Positions 17,653 to 26,431 of a stretch of DNA of 64,000 bases are shown here, one piece after another. The notes under the pieces were generated by a model, which did no database searches, was not told where the DNA came from, and worked only from the letters and a program-made list of their open reading frames with translations. The position numbers and the translations under genes are program-made. The DNA lies in NCBI GenBank assembly GCA_016711705.1, contig JADJSK010000002.1, positions 248,001-312,000 of the forward strand. The letters are read 5' to 3'. Origin of the DNA: Candidatus Brachybacter algidus. Its GTDB lineage: Bacteria; Bacteroidota; Bacteroidia; Chitinophagales; Saprospiraceae. Within the stretch, counting starts at the first letter, position 1, and the number at the start of each line of letters is the position of its first letter.

Positions 17653-17815
17653 GGTAAGTTGTCAGTGTTCAGTTTTCAGTGGTCAGTAACTAGAGACTAG
17701 GTCTATATACGATTTTAGATAAATTTCAATCTTCGCCTATAGCCCTTGGTTTTAACCAAGGGAAATAAAGAAAAGTCGGAATTTGTTGAAAAATGCGGGT
17801 ATATGGAGATCAAAT
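17653..17815. other. gap between fhs and the palindrome array
   Basis: Contains CAGTGGTCAGTA-type short repeats (17660-17700) directly after the fhs stop and the palindrome CCCTTGGTTTTAACCAAGGG at about 17746-17765. No gene seen. Confidence 0.4.
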
Positions 17816-18837
17816 GTAATATTGCAATATTACGATGAACCATAGTCTCCCGTGATATTCTAAAAATTTTCTAATAATTTTTTGGTGTAGATGCCGCTTA
17901 ATCTGTTGATGATGATTGTGTGATTATTTTATCACTAATGTAATATTGCAATATTACGATGAACCTTAGTCTCATGTAACATCCAGTGAATTTTCAAATA
18001 TATTTTACGCTGGTTGTCACTTAATCTGTCGGTATTGGGTAGCGTGATTATTTTATCACTATTGTAATATTGCAATATTACGATGAACCATAGTCTCACG
18101 TGACATCTAGTAAATTTTCAAATATATTTTATGCTGGTTGTCACTTAATCTGTCGGTATTGGGTAGCGTGATTATTTTATCACTAATGTAATATTGCAAT
18201 ATTACGATGAACCATAGTCTCCCGTGATATTCGAAAAATTTTCTAATGATTTTTTAGTGTAGATGCCGCTTAATCTATTGATGATGATTGTGTGATTATT
18301 TTATCTCTAATGTAATATTGCAATATTACGATGAACTATAGTCTCATGTAACATCTAGTCAATTTTCAAATATATTTTATGCTGGTTGTCACTTAATCTG
18401 TCGGTATTGGGTAGCGTGATTATTTTATCTCTAATGTAATATTGCAATATTACGATGAACCATAGTCTCATGTAACATCCAGTGAATTTTCAAATATATT
18501 ATATGCTGGTTGTCACTTAATGTGTCGGTATTGGGTAGCGTGATTATTTTATCACTAATGTAATATTGCAATATTACGATGAACCTTAGTCTCATGTAAC
18601 ATCCAGTGAATTTTCAAATATATTTTACGCTGGTTGTCGCTTAATCTGTAGGTATTGGGTAGCGTGATTATTTTATCACTAATGTAATATTGCAATATTA
18701 CGATGAACCATAGTCTCCCGTGATATTCGAAAAATTTTCTAATAATTTTTTGGTGTAGATGCCGCTTAATCTGTTGATGATGAGTTCTGTGATTATTTTA
18801 TCACTAATGTAATATTGCAATATTACGATGAACCTTA
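17816..18837. repeat. array of nine perfect 18-bp palindromes every 124 bp, with two spacer families
   Basis: The palindrome GTAATATTGCAATATTAC occurs at 17816, 17940, 18064, 18188, 18312, 18436, 18560, 18684 and 18809. Spacing is 124 bp in seven intervals and 125 in the last. All nine copies are identical over the 18 bases and the next seven (GATGAAC). Intervening 106-base segments fall into two related families: A (intervals 1, 4, 8; contain GTGTAGATGCCGCTTAATC) and B (2, 3, 5, 6, 7; contain GCTGGTTGTC). Each segment ends with a hairpin-like GTGATTATTTTATCAC, damaged to ATCTC before copies 5 and 6. No ORF spans units because 124 is not a multiple of three. Function is unknown. Confidence 0.95.
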
Positions 18838-19020
18838 TTTAGCAACCACTTTACACTACTAATTTGCACCTTTCCCATGTCATTTGGCATATCCAAATAT
18901 CACACAATCAATTCGTATTTTATTTGATAATCTGCGTTGATTCCAACTAATTTGTCTTTTTGTTACGTTATTATTGTGCACTAAAGTTCCATTTTATACT
19001 TATAGCTTTATAATTCAATT
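18838..19020. other. gap between the array and the lipoprotein gene
   Basis: AT-rich, no ORF, no clear promoter. It does not resemble the array units. Confidence 0.3.
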
Positions 19021-19620
19021 ATGACTAAATTTTTTAATAGCCTTTTACTTTTATCTTTGCTTGCCCTTTCCTCCTGTAAAGAATGCATCGAAATTGAATT
19101 ATATAGATTTAAATCTGAATTTTTTATCCTCCCCGAACAAAGAATTTATGCCATTGGGGATACCATGAAATTCCAAAGCAAAGTCCCTTTTTCTCACGTC
19201 TTTGGTGATAAGCCAATTGCCACAAGATTTGTTTTAACTTGTGTGCTTGGCATGAATAGAGAAGCAAGGGATTCTACCATAGCTATACCAGCCTCTTTGG
19301 ATTTTGACATTATACCGGTGATAGGCGATGCAGAGGTAAGTAGTGATTCTATACCAACTTATATTTTTACTTATGAAGTCATTGATACTAATTATATAAT
19401 CGAATTTTCAATTATTCCAAAATCAACAGGATACTTCAAGATTTTTTACGATCAGTTTAATGGTAAGATTAAAGACTATAGTCAATGCAGCAATTCATTA
19501 GACATGTATGAAATGTTAAATGGTAATAATAACAATAATGTCGAGTGGAGAGACAGTATAATTGGTTATCCTACCTTGCTGAATGATAAAAAAAGAAGTT
19601 ATTTTTTTGAAGTGAAGTGA
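19021..19620 (+). CDS. hypothetical lipoprotein
   Basis: A 199-residue protein with a lipoprotein signal (LLLLSLLALSSCKEC). The mature part is beta-rich, without a family I recognise; it contains the segment FKSEFFILPEQRIYAIGDTMKFQSKVPF, reminiscent of small immunoglobulin-like extracytoplasmic domains. It follows the palindrome array by about 180 bases and precedes the DUF4403 gene by 80 bases on the same strand. Role unknown. Confidence 0.6.
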   Translation: MTKFFNSLLLLSLLALSSCKECIEIELYRFKSEFFILPEQRIYAIGDTMKFQSKVPFSHVFGDKPIATRFVLTCVLGMNREARDSTIAIPASLDFDIIPVIGDAEVSSDSIPTYIFTYEVIDTNYIIEFSIIPKSTGYFKIFYDQFNGKIKDYSQCSNSLDMYEMLNGNNNNNVEWRDSIIGYPTLLNDKKRSYFFEVK

Positions 19621-19702
19621 TAATTGCAACAAACAAGATAAAGTTTTAACAATTACCTTTGAATTTTATTATACTGTTTCACGTTCAATTCAAAAACAAT
19701 AA

Positions 19703-21075
19703 ATGTTTAAATCTTTTTTCTGCTCAGTTGGCTTCCTGATTATTTCTTTAACAATTTCCGAAGGCCAGAATACAGCAGTAAATGCGGAAACTCAAAAGAT
19801 CAAATCAACTATTGCAGTGCCCATAGACATTGATTATGTAGATATTGAAAGAATGCTGAACCAATCTGTCACTGGTTTAATTTATGAAGACAATTCATAC
19901 GCCGATAATGACCAAGATGAATTTAAAATCAAAGTTTGGAAAAAGGCAATATCACCATTAAGCCGAACACCACTAATCAGCTGAAGATAAGCGTCCCGCT
20001 AAAAGTTTGGGCAGAAAAAGGAATCGGAGCACTAGGCTATGTATCATACCAAGCGACAGAATTTGAATTGATACTTAATTTTAAAACTGTTTTCTCTATC
20101 AGACCGGATTGGGTCATTAAGACCGTAACAACTCCGGATGGATATACATGGGTCACTAAACCTGTGCTGAAATATAAATATGTTGATGTGCCGATCACAC
20201 CCATTGTGGCAAATGTGCTTGATAAACAACATCCTATGTTTGCTAAAAAAATAGATGAACAAGTCGTCACTGCTTTAGATATGAAACCTTACGCCTTGCA
20301 GGTTTGGAATTTACTCAATACGCCTTTTCAACTTTCTGAAGAATATGAGTCATGGCTGACTATCCGTCCTTCTGGTGTTCAGATGACTCCCCTTAAAGCT
20401 CAGAAAAATAACATCGTCAGCACCATCGGTTTAAATGTTATTTCTGAAACAAGTGTTGGCAAAAAACCGGTAACTTCGTTAAATACCGCATCTTCCCAAG
20501 TTCCGAATCTTACATTGGTAAAAGATGTACCATCTACGTTCTCAGTAGAAACAGTGGCGGATATCTCGTATTCATATGCAAGTGAACTTGCTAATAAGAG
20601 TTTTCAATTCCAAAAGATCGATTTTTTAAATGGTAAAAAAAGTGTTGTAGTTGATGAGATCATAGTGATGCATGAAGCAGATATGATGATTCTTTCTACA
20701 AAGCTAAGCGGAGATGTCAAAGGTACAGTCATAATAGAAGGTCACCCATATTATGATAGCTTAGCTCAAAGATTGGCCTTAAAAGATGTCGTGTTCCAAC
20801 TGAAGACAAAGAATCTTTTCCAAAAATCTGCCTCATGGCTCTTTAATGGGAAAATTGAGACAATGATTGAAAAGGACTACGGAATTCCTGTTGGCGATAT
20901 GATTAAGCTAGCAAATACCTCGCTTTTGTCTACTCTAAATCAAAGCCCATACCCTGGTGTGATAATGAAAGGAACTGTCGCTTCATTCAAGCCTACAGAT
21001 GTGGTCCTGAATGAAGATGGTATAACGATTCTTATCCTCACTAAAGGACAAATGGGGGTTAAACTCCAGATGTAG
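19703..21075 (+). CDS. DUF4403 family exported protein, frameshifted
   Basis: Two overlapping frames make one gene. The first 80 codons (signal peptide FKSFFCSVGFLIISLTISEGQ, then STIAVPIDIDYVDIERMLNQS...IYEDNS) are the N-terminus of DUF4403. The frame then fails, and the remainder of the family (from KGNITIKPNTTNQLKISVPL to GQMGVKLQM) continues from 19945 in another frame. Adding one A to the A5 tract at 19940-19944 restores ...KVWKKGNITIKP. DUF4403 proteins are about 450 residues and exported, with a fold related to lipid-binding tubular domains; their role is unknown. Either a real loss-of-frame or a consensus error. Confidence 0.82.
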
Positions 21076-21084
21076 TAAATATTT

Positions 21085-21338
21085 AACTTAAGTTTCGGCA
21101 GTTAAGAAACAAAGGTAGATGGTCCCGCAGCTGCGGGATTAGATGTTAGATGCTTGCCCGAATAGCCAAAGTGACGGCGGGGAGTTTAGTCAATTGATTC
21201 ATATATTTTTCTTTAATAGGTTGAATAGAAAAAAATATCCATCTGATTGATGGAAAGCCATCTAAAATCTACCTTCTACCATTTTATTAAAATTTAAATT
21301 ATTTCTTCAAAAAGAAAATTTGACTACCGAAATTTGAG
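21085..21338. mobile_element. MITE-like element, copy 1 (254 bp)
   Basis: Bounded by imperfect inverted ends: left ACTTAAGTTTCGGCAGTT, right (reverse complement) ACTCAAATTTCGGTAGTC. The interior is related along its length to the copy at 41558-41771, sharing GTTAAGAAACAAAGG, TTTAGTCAATTGATT and CATCTAAAATCTACCTTCTACC. There is an extra insertion with a GC-rich stem (GTCCCGCAGCTGCGGGAT) near 21121. No transposase inside. Flanks TATTT and TATTA may be a worn 5-bp target duplication. Confidence 0.65.
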
Positions 21339-21539
21339 TATTAATATTGGGGGTAGTCTGGAGTTATTAGATGATTGCTAATGGCTAATAGCTCTGTTGT
21401 GGAAACGAGGTGTTAAAAAATGTAGGATCGTAATTAGCAGACTGAATTGCTGCCTACACAAATAATAAATTTAGTACAAAGACTTCAACTTATGCAGCCA
21501 CTTCTAAGAATTCAAATTAGCTTATATACCTCATTTTGT

Positions 21540-21547
21540 TATCTTTG
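21540..21547 (+). promoter_or_regulatory. predicted -7 promoter box of deoC
   Basis: TATCTTTG, a perfect TAnnTTTG match. It lies inside the upstream open extension of the deoC frame and therefore places the true start downstream, at the GTG at 21569. Confidence 0.55.
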
Positions 21548-21568
21548 CTCACCCTTAAAAATAGAATA

Positions 21569-22219
21569 GTGGAGAGATTGAATAAACTGATTGATTTAAC
21601 TTATTTAAAACCAGACACCACAAGGTTGAGGATAGAACAGCTATGCGCAGAAGCAATTGAATATGATGTTTATTCAGTATGCGTCCCACCATATTTTGTT
21701 CAACAGGTTGCCAGAATCCTCGAAGATTATCAAGTAAAGGTGTGCACAGTAATTGGTTTTCCGTATGGTTATGACTCAACTCAAGTTAAAGCTGAGGCAA
21801 TTAAAAAAGCTGTTGAAGAAATGGTGGACGAGATAGATGTAGTTGCCAATATTGCCGCCATCAAAAGTGGTGATTGGGCATATACTATGAATGATGCTGA
21901 TAGCATGGTCAGGCTTGGACATATGCGTAATTTAAAGGTGAAATGGATCATAGAGATGAATCTTTTGACATCAGAAGAGATCAAACACGTCTGTGAAATT
22001 GCAGTAAGCAAAGAAGTTGATTTTGTCAAAACCGGAACCGGAACAGTTGGAAATCCTGTTAGTCCTGACGATGTTAGGTTGCTTAGGTCTTTGTTGCCAG
22101 ATCATATGAATATAAAGGCTAGTGGCGGCATAAGAACATTGGAACAAGCAAACGCTCTCATAGAAGCAGGAGCTAATAGATTAGGAACTTCAGCAGCTAA
22201 ATCTATTTTAATTAATTAA
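21569..22219 (+). CDS. deoC: deoxyribose-phosphate aldolase
   Basis: DeoC splits 2-deoxyribose-5-phosphate into glyceraldehyde-3-phosphate and acetaldehyde. Family blocks are present: IDLTYLKPDTT near the N-terminus, EIDVVANIAAIKSGDW, VDFVKTGTGT with the Schiff-base lysine, and INIKASGGIRT-like MNIKASGGIRT with the second active lysine. The frame is open to a TTG at 21536, but the promoter box at 21540-21547 lies in that extension. The GTG at 21569 gives VERLNKLIDLTYLKP, 216 residues, a typical length. The next gene starts five bases after the stop. Confidence 0.92.
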   Translation: MERLNKLIDLTYLKPDTTRLRIEQLCAEAIEYDVYSVCVPPYFVQQVARILEDYQVKVCTVIGFPYGYDSTQVKAEAIKKAVEEMVDEIDVVANIAAIKSGDWAYTMNDADSMVRLGHMRNLKVKWIIEMNLLTSEEIKHVCEIAVSKEVDFVKTGTGTVGNPVSPDDVRLLRSLLPDHMNIKASGGIRTLEQANALIEAGANRLGTSAAKSILIN

Positions 22220-22224
22220 TCATT

Positions 22225-22608
22225 ATGAAGTATACCTTTGCATTTCTTCTTTGTATTCAATTCTTCGGTGTTCAAGCTCAAGTAGTAAGGATTACTATGG
22301 ACAAAGAGGTTGAGCAACAAATTGGCGATTTCAACAGGAATCAGGCCAATACTTCAACAATCCAAGTATATAGAATCCAATTTGGTGTGACATCAGACCG
22401 AAGAGAAATGGAAACAGAATTGAGTAATTTTAAAAATGACTTTAAAATTAAAACAGATTGGAATCAGAAAGGTCCTTATTACTATATGAAGGCCGGGGCT
22501 TATCGTACCAAGTTGGAGAGCTTTCCTGACATGCAGGCTATCCAAGCCAGATATTCCGGTGCCATTTATTTGGTCGAAAGTGTGAAAAAACAATTTGTAC
22601 TCAAATAA
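22225..22608 (+). CDS. exported SPOR-like domain protein
   Basis: A 127-residue protein with a signal peptide (KYTFAFLLCIQFFGVQA) and one domain: VYRIQFGVTSDRREMETELSNFKN followed by YYYMKAGAYRTKLESFPDMQAIQA. The spacing of the two aromatic-glycine blocks resembles a SPOR peptidoglycan-binding domain. It sits between deoC and rodA, so a cell-wall role is plausible. Five bases separate it from deoC and 37 from rodA. Confidence 0.65.
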   Translation: MKYTFAFLLCIQFFGVQAQVVRITMDKEVEQQIGDFNRNQANTSTIQVYRIQFGVTSDRREMETELSNFKNDFKIKTDWNQKGPYYYMKAGAYRTKLESFPDMQAIQARYSGAIYLVESVKKQFVLK

Positions 22609-22645
22609 CTATCCAATAGCTGTAATTTAATTACAGGCAGTTTAA

Positions 22646-24055
22646 ATGAATAAAAAAAAGCAAGTTTCTGAATCTGGTAAAATTGATTGGATCCTCCTGT
22701 CTCTTTACCTTGCCCTTGTTTCAGTAGGGTGGGTCATGATTTACGCTGTAAGTTATGATAACAATCCTTCTCAAAATTTTTTCAGTATTGATTACAATGC
22801 CGGCAGGCAAATGATTTTTATCGGTATTTCATTCTTTGCTTTATTCTTTGTTTTAGCGTTTGACAGCAATATTTGGCGAACGTTTTCTTATGGATTTTAT
22901 TTTATAGGATTAGCCCTCTTGATTCTTGTATTATTCGCAGGAAAAGAAATTAATGGGCAGAAAGCATGGTTTAGCATTGGATCCTTTTTTACTTTTCAAC
23001 CTGCTGAGATCGCAAAGCTGGGGACCTGTTTGGCACTTGCCAATTTACTTAGCGATTACAAGATGAAATTGGTTGAAAAGAGATCCGCGCTAGTCGCAAT
23101 AGGCTTGGTATTTATTCCACCTATGCTGATCATGCTGCAACCTGATGCAGGATCTGCTTTGGTATTTCTATCATTTTTTATATTAATGTATAGAGAAGGT
23201 CTAAATGCTAATTTATATGTTGTGGTCTTGTCTTTTGCGGCACTTTTTATTTTATCACTTTTATTTGGCTTCGACATCACATTTTTATTTATTCTTACTG
23301 CCACTTTAGCAGTTTTTGTTTACCAACTTCCTAATAGGAACTACTACCTCATGGCAGTTGGCTTACTTTGTGTGGGTGGATACATTGCAGTTAATTCCGG
23401 CAATGCAAAGGAAATATTGATCGCCATGTCCATCCTTGTTTTGATTCTTGCCATTATGCTTTGGCGATTGAAAAAATTTCAATTGCTGTTCTTCATTCTA
23501 CCACTGATGATAATCGGGTCTTTGACATCATTCTTTTCCAATTATGCCTTTAATATTTTGGAACCGCATCAACAGGAAAGGATAAATGTATGGTTGCATC
23601 CTGATCGCTGTGATCCTAGAGGTTCTCTCTACAATGTGCTACAATCTAAGATGGCGATTGGCTCAGGTGGTTTGGCTGGAAAAGGCTTCTTAAATGGTAC
23701 CCTAACAAAACTGAATTACGTTCCCGAACAGGCTACTGACTTTATTTTCTGTACTGTAGGAGAAGAACATGGATTCATTGGGACCTTTACAGTAATTGGT
23801 CTTTATTTATTTTTACTAATAAGGCTTACATTGGTTGCAGAGCGGCAAAAACTCAATTTTTCAAGAAATTATATCTGGGGCGTATCAGGGATTCTGTTTT
23901 TCCACTTCCTCATTAATATAGGAATGACTATGGGATTAGTCCCAATTATTGGCATTCCATTGCCATTAGTGAGCTATGGAGGATCGTCATTAATCGGATT
24001 TACTGTTTTACTAGGTGTGGTCATAAAACTGGACAGCGTTCGCCAGAAAGAATAA
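22646..24055 (+). CDS. rodA: rod shape-determining peptidoglycan polymerase RodA (SEDS family)
   Basis: SEDS glycosyltransferases polymerise lipid II for side-wall growth. This 469-residue polytopic protein begins KIDWILLSLYLALVSVGWVMIYA and has about ten membrane segments. The large loop contains HQQERINVWLHPDRCDPRG and GSGGLAGKGFLNGTLTKLNYVPEQATDFIF, with the conserved EQATDFIF and GEEHGF blocks of RodA. The C-terminus has GIPLPLVSYGGSS. It is longer than E. coli RodA because of an extended central membrane region, which is usual in Bacteroidota. Eight bases before tgt, so co-transcribed. Confidence 0.93.
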   Translation: MNKKKQVSESGKIDWILLSLYLALVSVGWVMIYAVSYDNNPSQNFFSIDYNAGRQMIFIGISFFALFFVLAFDSNIWRTFSYGFYFIGLALLILVLFAGKEINGQKAWFSIGSFFTFQPAEIAKLGTCLALANLLSDYKMKLVEKRSALVAIGLVFIPPMLIMLQPDAGSALVFLSFFILMYREGLNANLYVVVLSFAALFILSLLFGFDITFLFILTATLAVFVYQLPNRNYYLMAVGLLCVGGYIAVNSGNAKEILIAMSILVLILAIMLWRLKKFQLLFFILPLMIIGSLTSFFSNYAFNILEPHQQERINVWLHPDRCDPRGSLYNVLQSKMAIGSGGLAGKGFLNGTLTKLNYVPEQATDFIFCTVGEEHGFIGTFTVIGLYLFLLIRLTLVAERQKLNFSRNYIWGVSGILFFHFLINIGMTMGLVPIIGIPLPLVSYGGSSLIGFTVLLGVVIKLDSVRQKE

Positions 24056-24063
24056 TCAAAACG

Positions 24064-25209
24064 ATGGTCGATAAAAATAAATTTGAATTGCTTCATACGG
24101 ATGCAGGTTCGAGGGCACGTGTGGGAAAAGTTCATACTGCACATGGTGTGATAGATACACCTGTATTCATGCCGGTTGGCACTCTGGGAACAGTGAAAGG
24201 AATCCATCAGAAGGAACTGAATGAGGACATCCGTGCAAGGATCATTCTTGGAAACACTTATCATTTATACCTAAGACCAGGTGTAGATGTTGTCTCTGAA
24301 GCAGGTGGCTTGCATAAATTTATCAATTGGGAAAGACCTATACTTACGGATAGTGGTGGATATCAAGTATTTTCGCTTGCTCACAGACGAAAAATAAAGC
24401 CAGAAGGCGTTACTTTTCAATCGCATATAGATGGAAGTAAACACCTTTTCACACCGGAATCAGCTACTCAGATTCAATTGCAATTAGGAGCCGATATCAT
24501 CATGGCATTCGATGAATGCACACCTTATCCATGCGAATATAAATACGCTTTAAACTCGATGAAGCTCACACATAAGTGGCTCGATAGATGTCTTGCTTAT
24601 TTTGATCAGGTTGAATCTTTTCCCCATGGTTATGATGTCACATTGGCGCCGATCGTCCAAGGGAGCACTTTCAGCGACCTAAGAAAGCAATCTGCCGAAT
24701 ACATTGCAGAAAAAGGCAGGCCTATCAATGCCATTGGCGGTCTCTCTGTTGGCGAACCTGCTGAAGAAATGTACCGTATCACAGATGAAGTGACCAATGT
24801 GCTTCCTGAATCCTCAGCCCGATATCTGATGGGAGTGGGCACTCCGGCTAATCTTGTAACCTGTATTGGACTCGGAATAGACATGTTTGACTGCGTACTT
24901 CCTTCGCGGAACGCCCGCCATGGATTGCTCTACACATGGGACGGCATCATAAATATCAAAAACGAAAGGTGGAAGCAGGATTATAGTCCAATCGACGATT
25001 CTTCCAGAAGCCATACTTCCAGACATCATACCAAAGCATATCTAAGACACCTTGTACACGTCGGTGAACTTCTTGGTGCGCAGATCGCCACGCTACATAA
25101 TCTTTCCTTCTTCCTTGAATTGGTGGATACTGCGAGAGAGAAGATACTAGATGGGACCTTTGTGGAATGGAGCAAGGGTGTGATACCTAGGTTAGAGAGC
25201 AGGAGATAA
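24064..25209 (+). CDS. tgt: queuine tRNA-ribosyltransferase (tRNA-guanine transglycosylase)
   Basis: Tgt swaps guanine 34 of certain tRNAs for the queuosine precursor. The 381-residue protein has LTDSGGYQVFSL (catalytic Asp), GGLSVGEP, and MFDCVLPSRNARHG with the nucleophilic Asp. The usual zinc-binding segment CxCxxC is missing: where it should be, the protein reads YSPIDDSSRSHTSRHHTKAYLRHL. The rest of the fold is intact and the same replacement appears, to my knowledge, in other Bacteroidota Tgt proteins, so the enzyme is probably active. Cotranscribed with rodA. Confidence 0.94.
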   Translation: MVDKNKFELLHTDAGSRARVGKVHTAHGVIDTPVFMPVGTLGTVKGIHQKELNEDIRARIILGNTYHLYLRPGVDVVSEAGGLHKFINWERPILTDSGGYQVFSLAHRRKIKPEGVTFQSHIDGSKHLFTPESATQIQLQLGADIIMAFDECTPYPCEYKYALNSMKLTHKWLDRCLAYFDQVESFPHGYDVTLAPIVQGSTFSDLRKQSAEYIAEKGRPINAIGGLSVGEPAEEMYRITDEVTNVLPESSARYLMGVGTPANLVTCIGLGIDMFDCVLPSRNARHGLLYTWDGIINIKNERWKQDYSPIDDSSRSHTSRHHTKAYLRHLVHVGELLGAQIATLHNLSFFLELVDTAREKILDGTFVEWSKGVIPRLESRR

Positions 25210-25532
25210 TTATGAATTGAAAATTGAAAATTGAAAATGGTGGTACTTTATGATTTAATTTCCAGCCTAAATGCTTAGGCTGATGGCTATTAACTAATGG
25301 CTGTTGGCTCCATCCCATAAAAAATAATATTTGGTGGTTTTATGTTTTTCATTTTTGCTTACAATAGAGAAATTATCTTTCCAAATGGTAGACTACTAAT
25401 CAAAACTCAGAATGACCTATGTAAGTAAACGAGCCAAAGCGCCAACACCTAAAGCGCTAGCAGATAACTTTCTTTCTTCCACCTCAATCTAAAGTCCAAA
25501 AAACTTTCTTACTTTTATTCCAAACAAATATA
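25210..25532. other. gap between tgt and the SDR gene
   Basis: Begins with a GAAAATT tandem repeat (25214-25240), then the palindrome AGCCTAA/TTAGGCT at about 25265-25284. TACTTTTA at about 25509-25516 could be a weak -7 box for the SDR gene. No gene. Confidence 0.35.
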
Positions 25533-26348
25533 ATGGAGCACAAGAAAATAGTGATCACAGGAGGATCGCGCGGAATAGGAAGAGCATTGGCTCTTAAATT
25601 TGCAAAACAAGGAGCCCATGTAGCTATTCTTGCGAAAACTGTTGATCCACATCCTAAACTGGAAGGTACTTTAATGACTGTGGCTGAAGAAATAATTGAG
25701 CTCGGAGGTCATGCCTATCCGATGCAACTCGATGTACGGGAAGAGGATAATATCAAAGTCGTCATAGATCGGGTAGCAGAGATGATGGACGGCATCGATA
25801 TATTGATCAATAACGCTTCAGCCATCTCCTTGACTAATACAGAAATGACGTCAAGTAAAAGATTTGATCTCATGTTTGACATTAATGTAAGAGGGACTTT
25901 TTTGGTCACTCAAGCCTGTCTGCCATATTTGAAAAAAGGAAATAATCCACATATTCTGACTTTATCTCCTCCTTTAAATATGGATCCAAAGTGGTTTGGT
26001 ATGCACGTGGCATACACCATATCCAAATATAATATGAGTATGCTGACTATGGGCTGGGCCGAAGAATTTAAAGAGTATGGTATTGCAGCAAATGCACTAT
26101 GGCCAAAAACGCTTATTGCGACTGCTGCCATTGAAAATCTGCCGGGGGGAGAGCATCTTGTAAAAATGGCAAGGAAAGCAGATATTATTGCGGATGCAGC
26201 TCAAATTATATTGAAAAAAGATTGCAAACAATTCTCAGGTAACTTCGTCATTGATGAAGAACTGCTGCTATCAGAAGGGTTCTCGGATCTAAATAAATAC
26301 GATGCAGTAGAGGGTGTGGATCCAATGAAGGATCTGTTTTTGGATTAA
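25533..26348 (+). CDS. short-chain dehydrogenase/reductase, HSDL2-like
   Basis: A 271-residue SDR. The cofactor motif TGGSRGIGRALALKFAKQGAHVAIL lies at residues 8-32 in part, LINNAS at about 90-95, and the active Tyr and Lys in VAYTISKYNMS at about 167-177. The sequence KTVDPHPKLEGTL after the cofactor motif is typical of the HSDL2-like subgroup, thought to act on fatty acyl or steroid-like substrates. The conserved Ser position before YxxxK is occupied by SPPLNMDPKWF. It is a single gene, convergent with the large T9SS gene, with a shared terminator region. Confidence 0.9.
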   Translation: MEHKKIVITGGSRGIGRALALKFAKQGAHVAILAKTVDPHPKLEGTLMTVAEEIIELGGHAYPMQLDVREEDNIKVVIDRVAEMMDGIDILINNASAISLTNTEMTSSKRFDLMFDINVRGTFLVTQACLPYLKKGNNPHILTLSPPLNMDPKWFGMHVAYTISKYNMSMLTMGWAEEFKEYGIAANALWPKTLIATAAIENLPGGEHLVKMARKADIIADAAQIILKKDCKQFSGNFVIDEELLLSEGFSDLNKYDAVEGVDPMKDLFLD

Positions 26349-26412
26349 GTCGATTTTTTTGACAAAAAAAATCGGCTAATAACAAATCAATAACGATCTC
26401 TATTAGCCGACT
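26349..26412. terminator. bidirectional terminator between convergent genes
   Basis: Two nested hairpins: CGATTTTTTT/AAAAAAAATCG at about 26351-26375 and TCGGCTAATA (26372-26381) pairing with TATTAGCCGA (26401-26410). They overlap, so alternative folds may serve each strand. Confidence 0.7.
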
Positions 26413-26431
26413 GACTATATAAACTGTGTTG

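Noticed and set aside
17816..18837. CRISPR array
   Set aside because: Repeats are regular and partly palindromic, but the 106-base spacers are homologous to each other in two families, far longer than normal spacers, and no cas gene is near.
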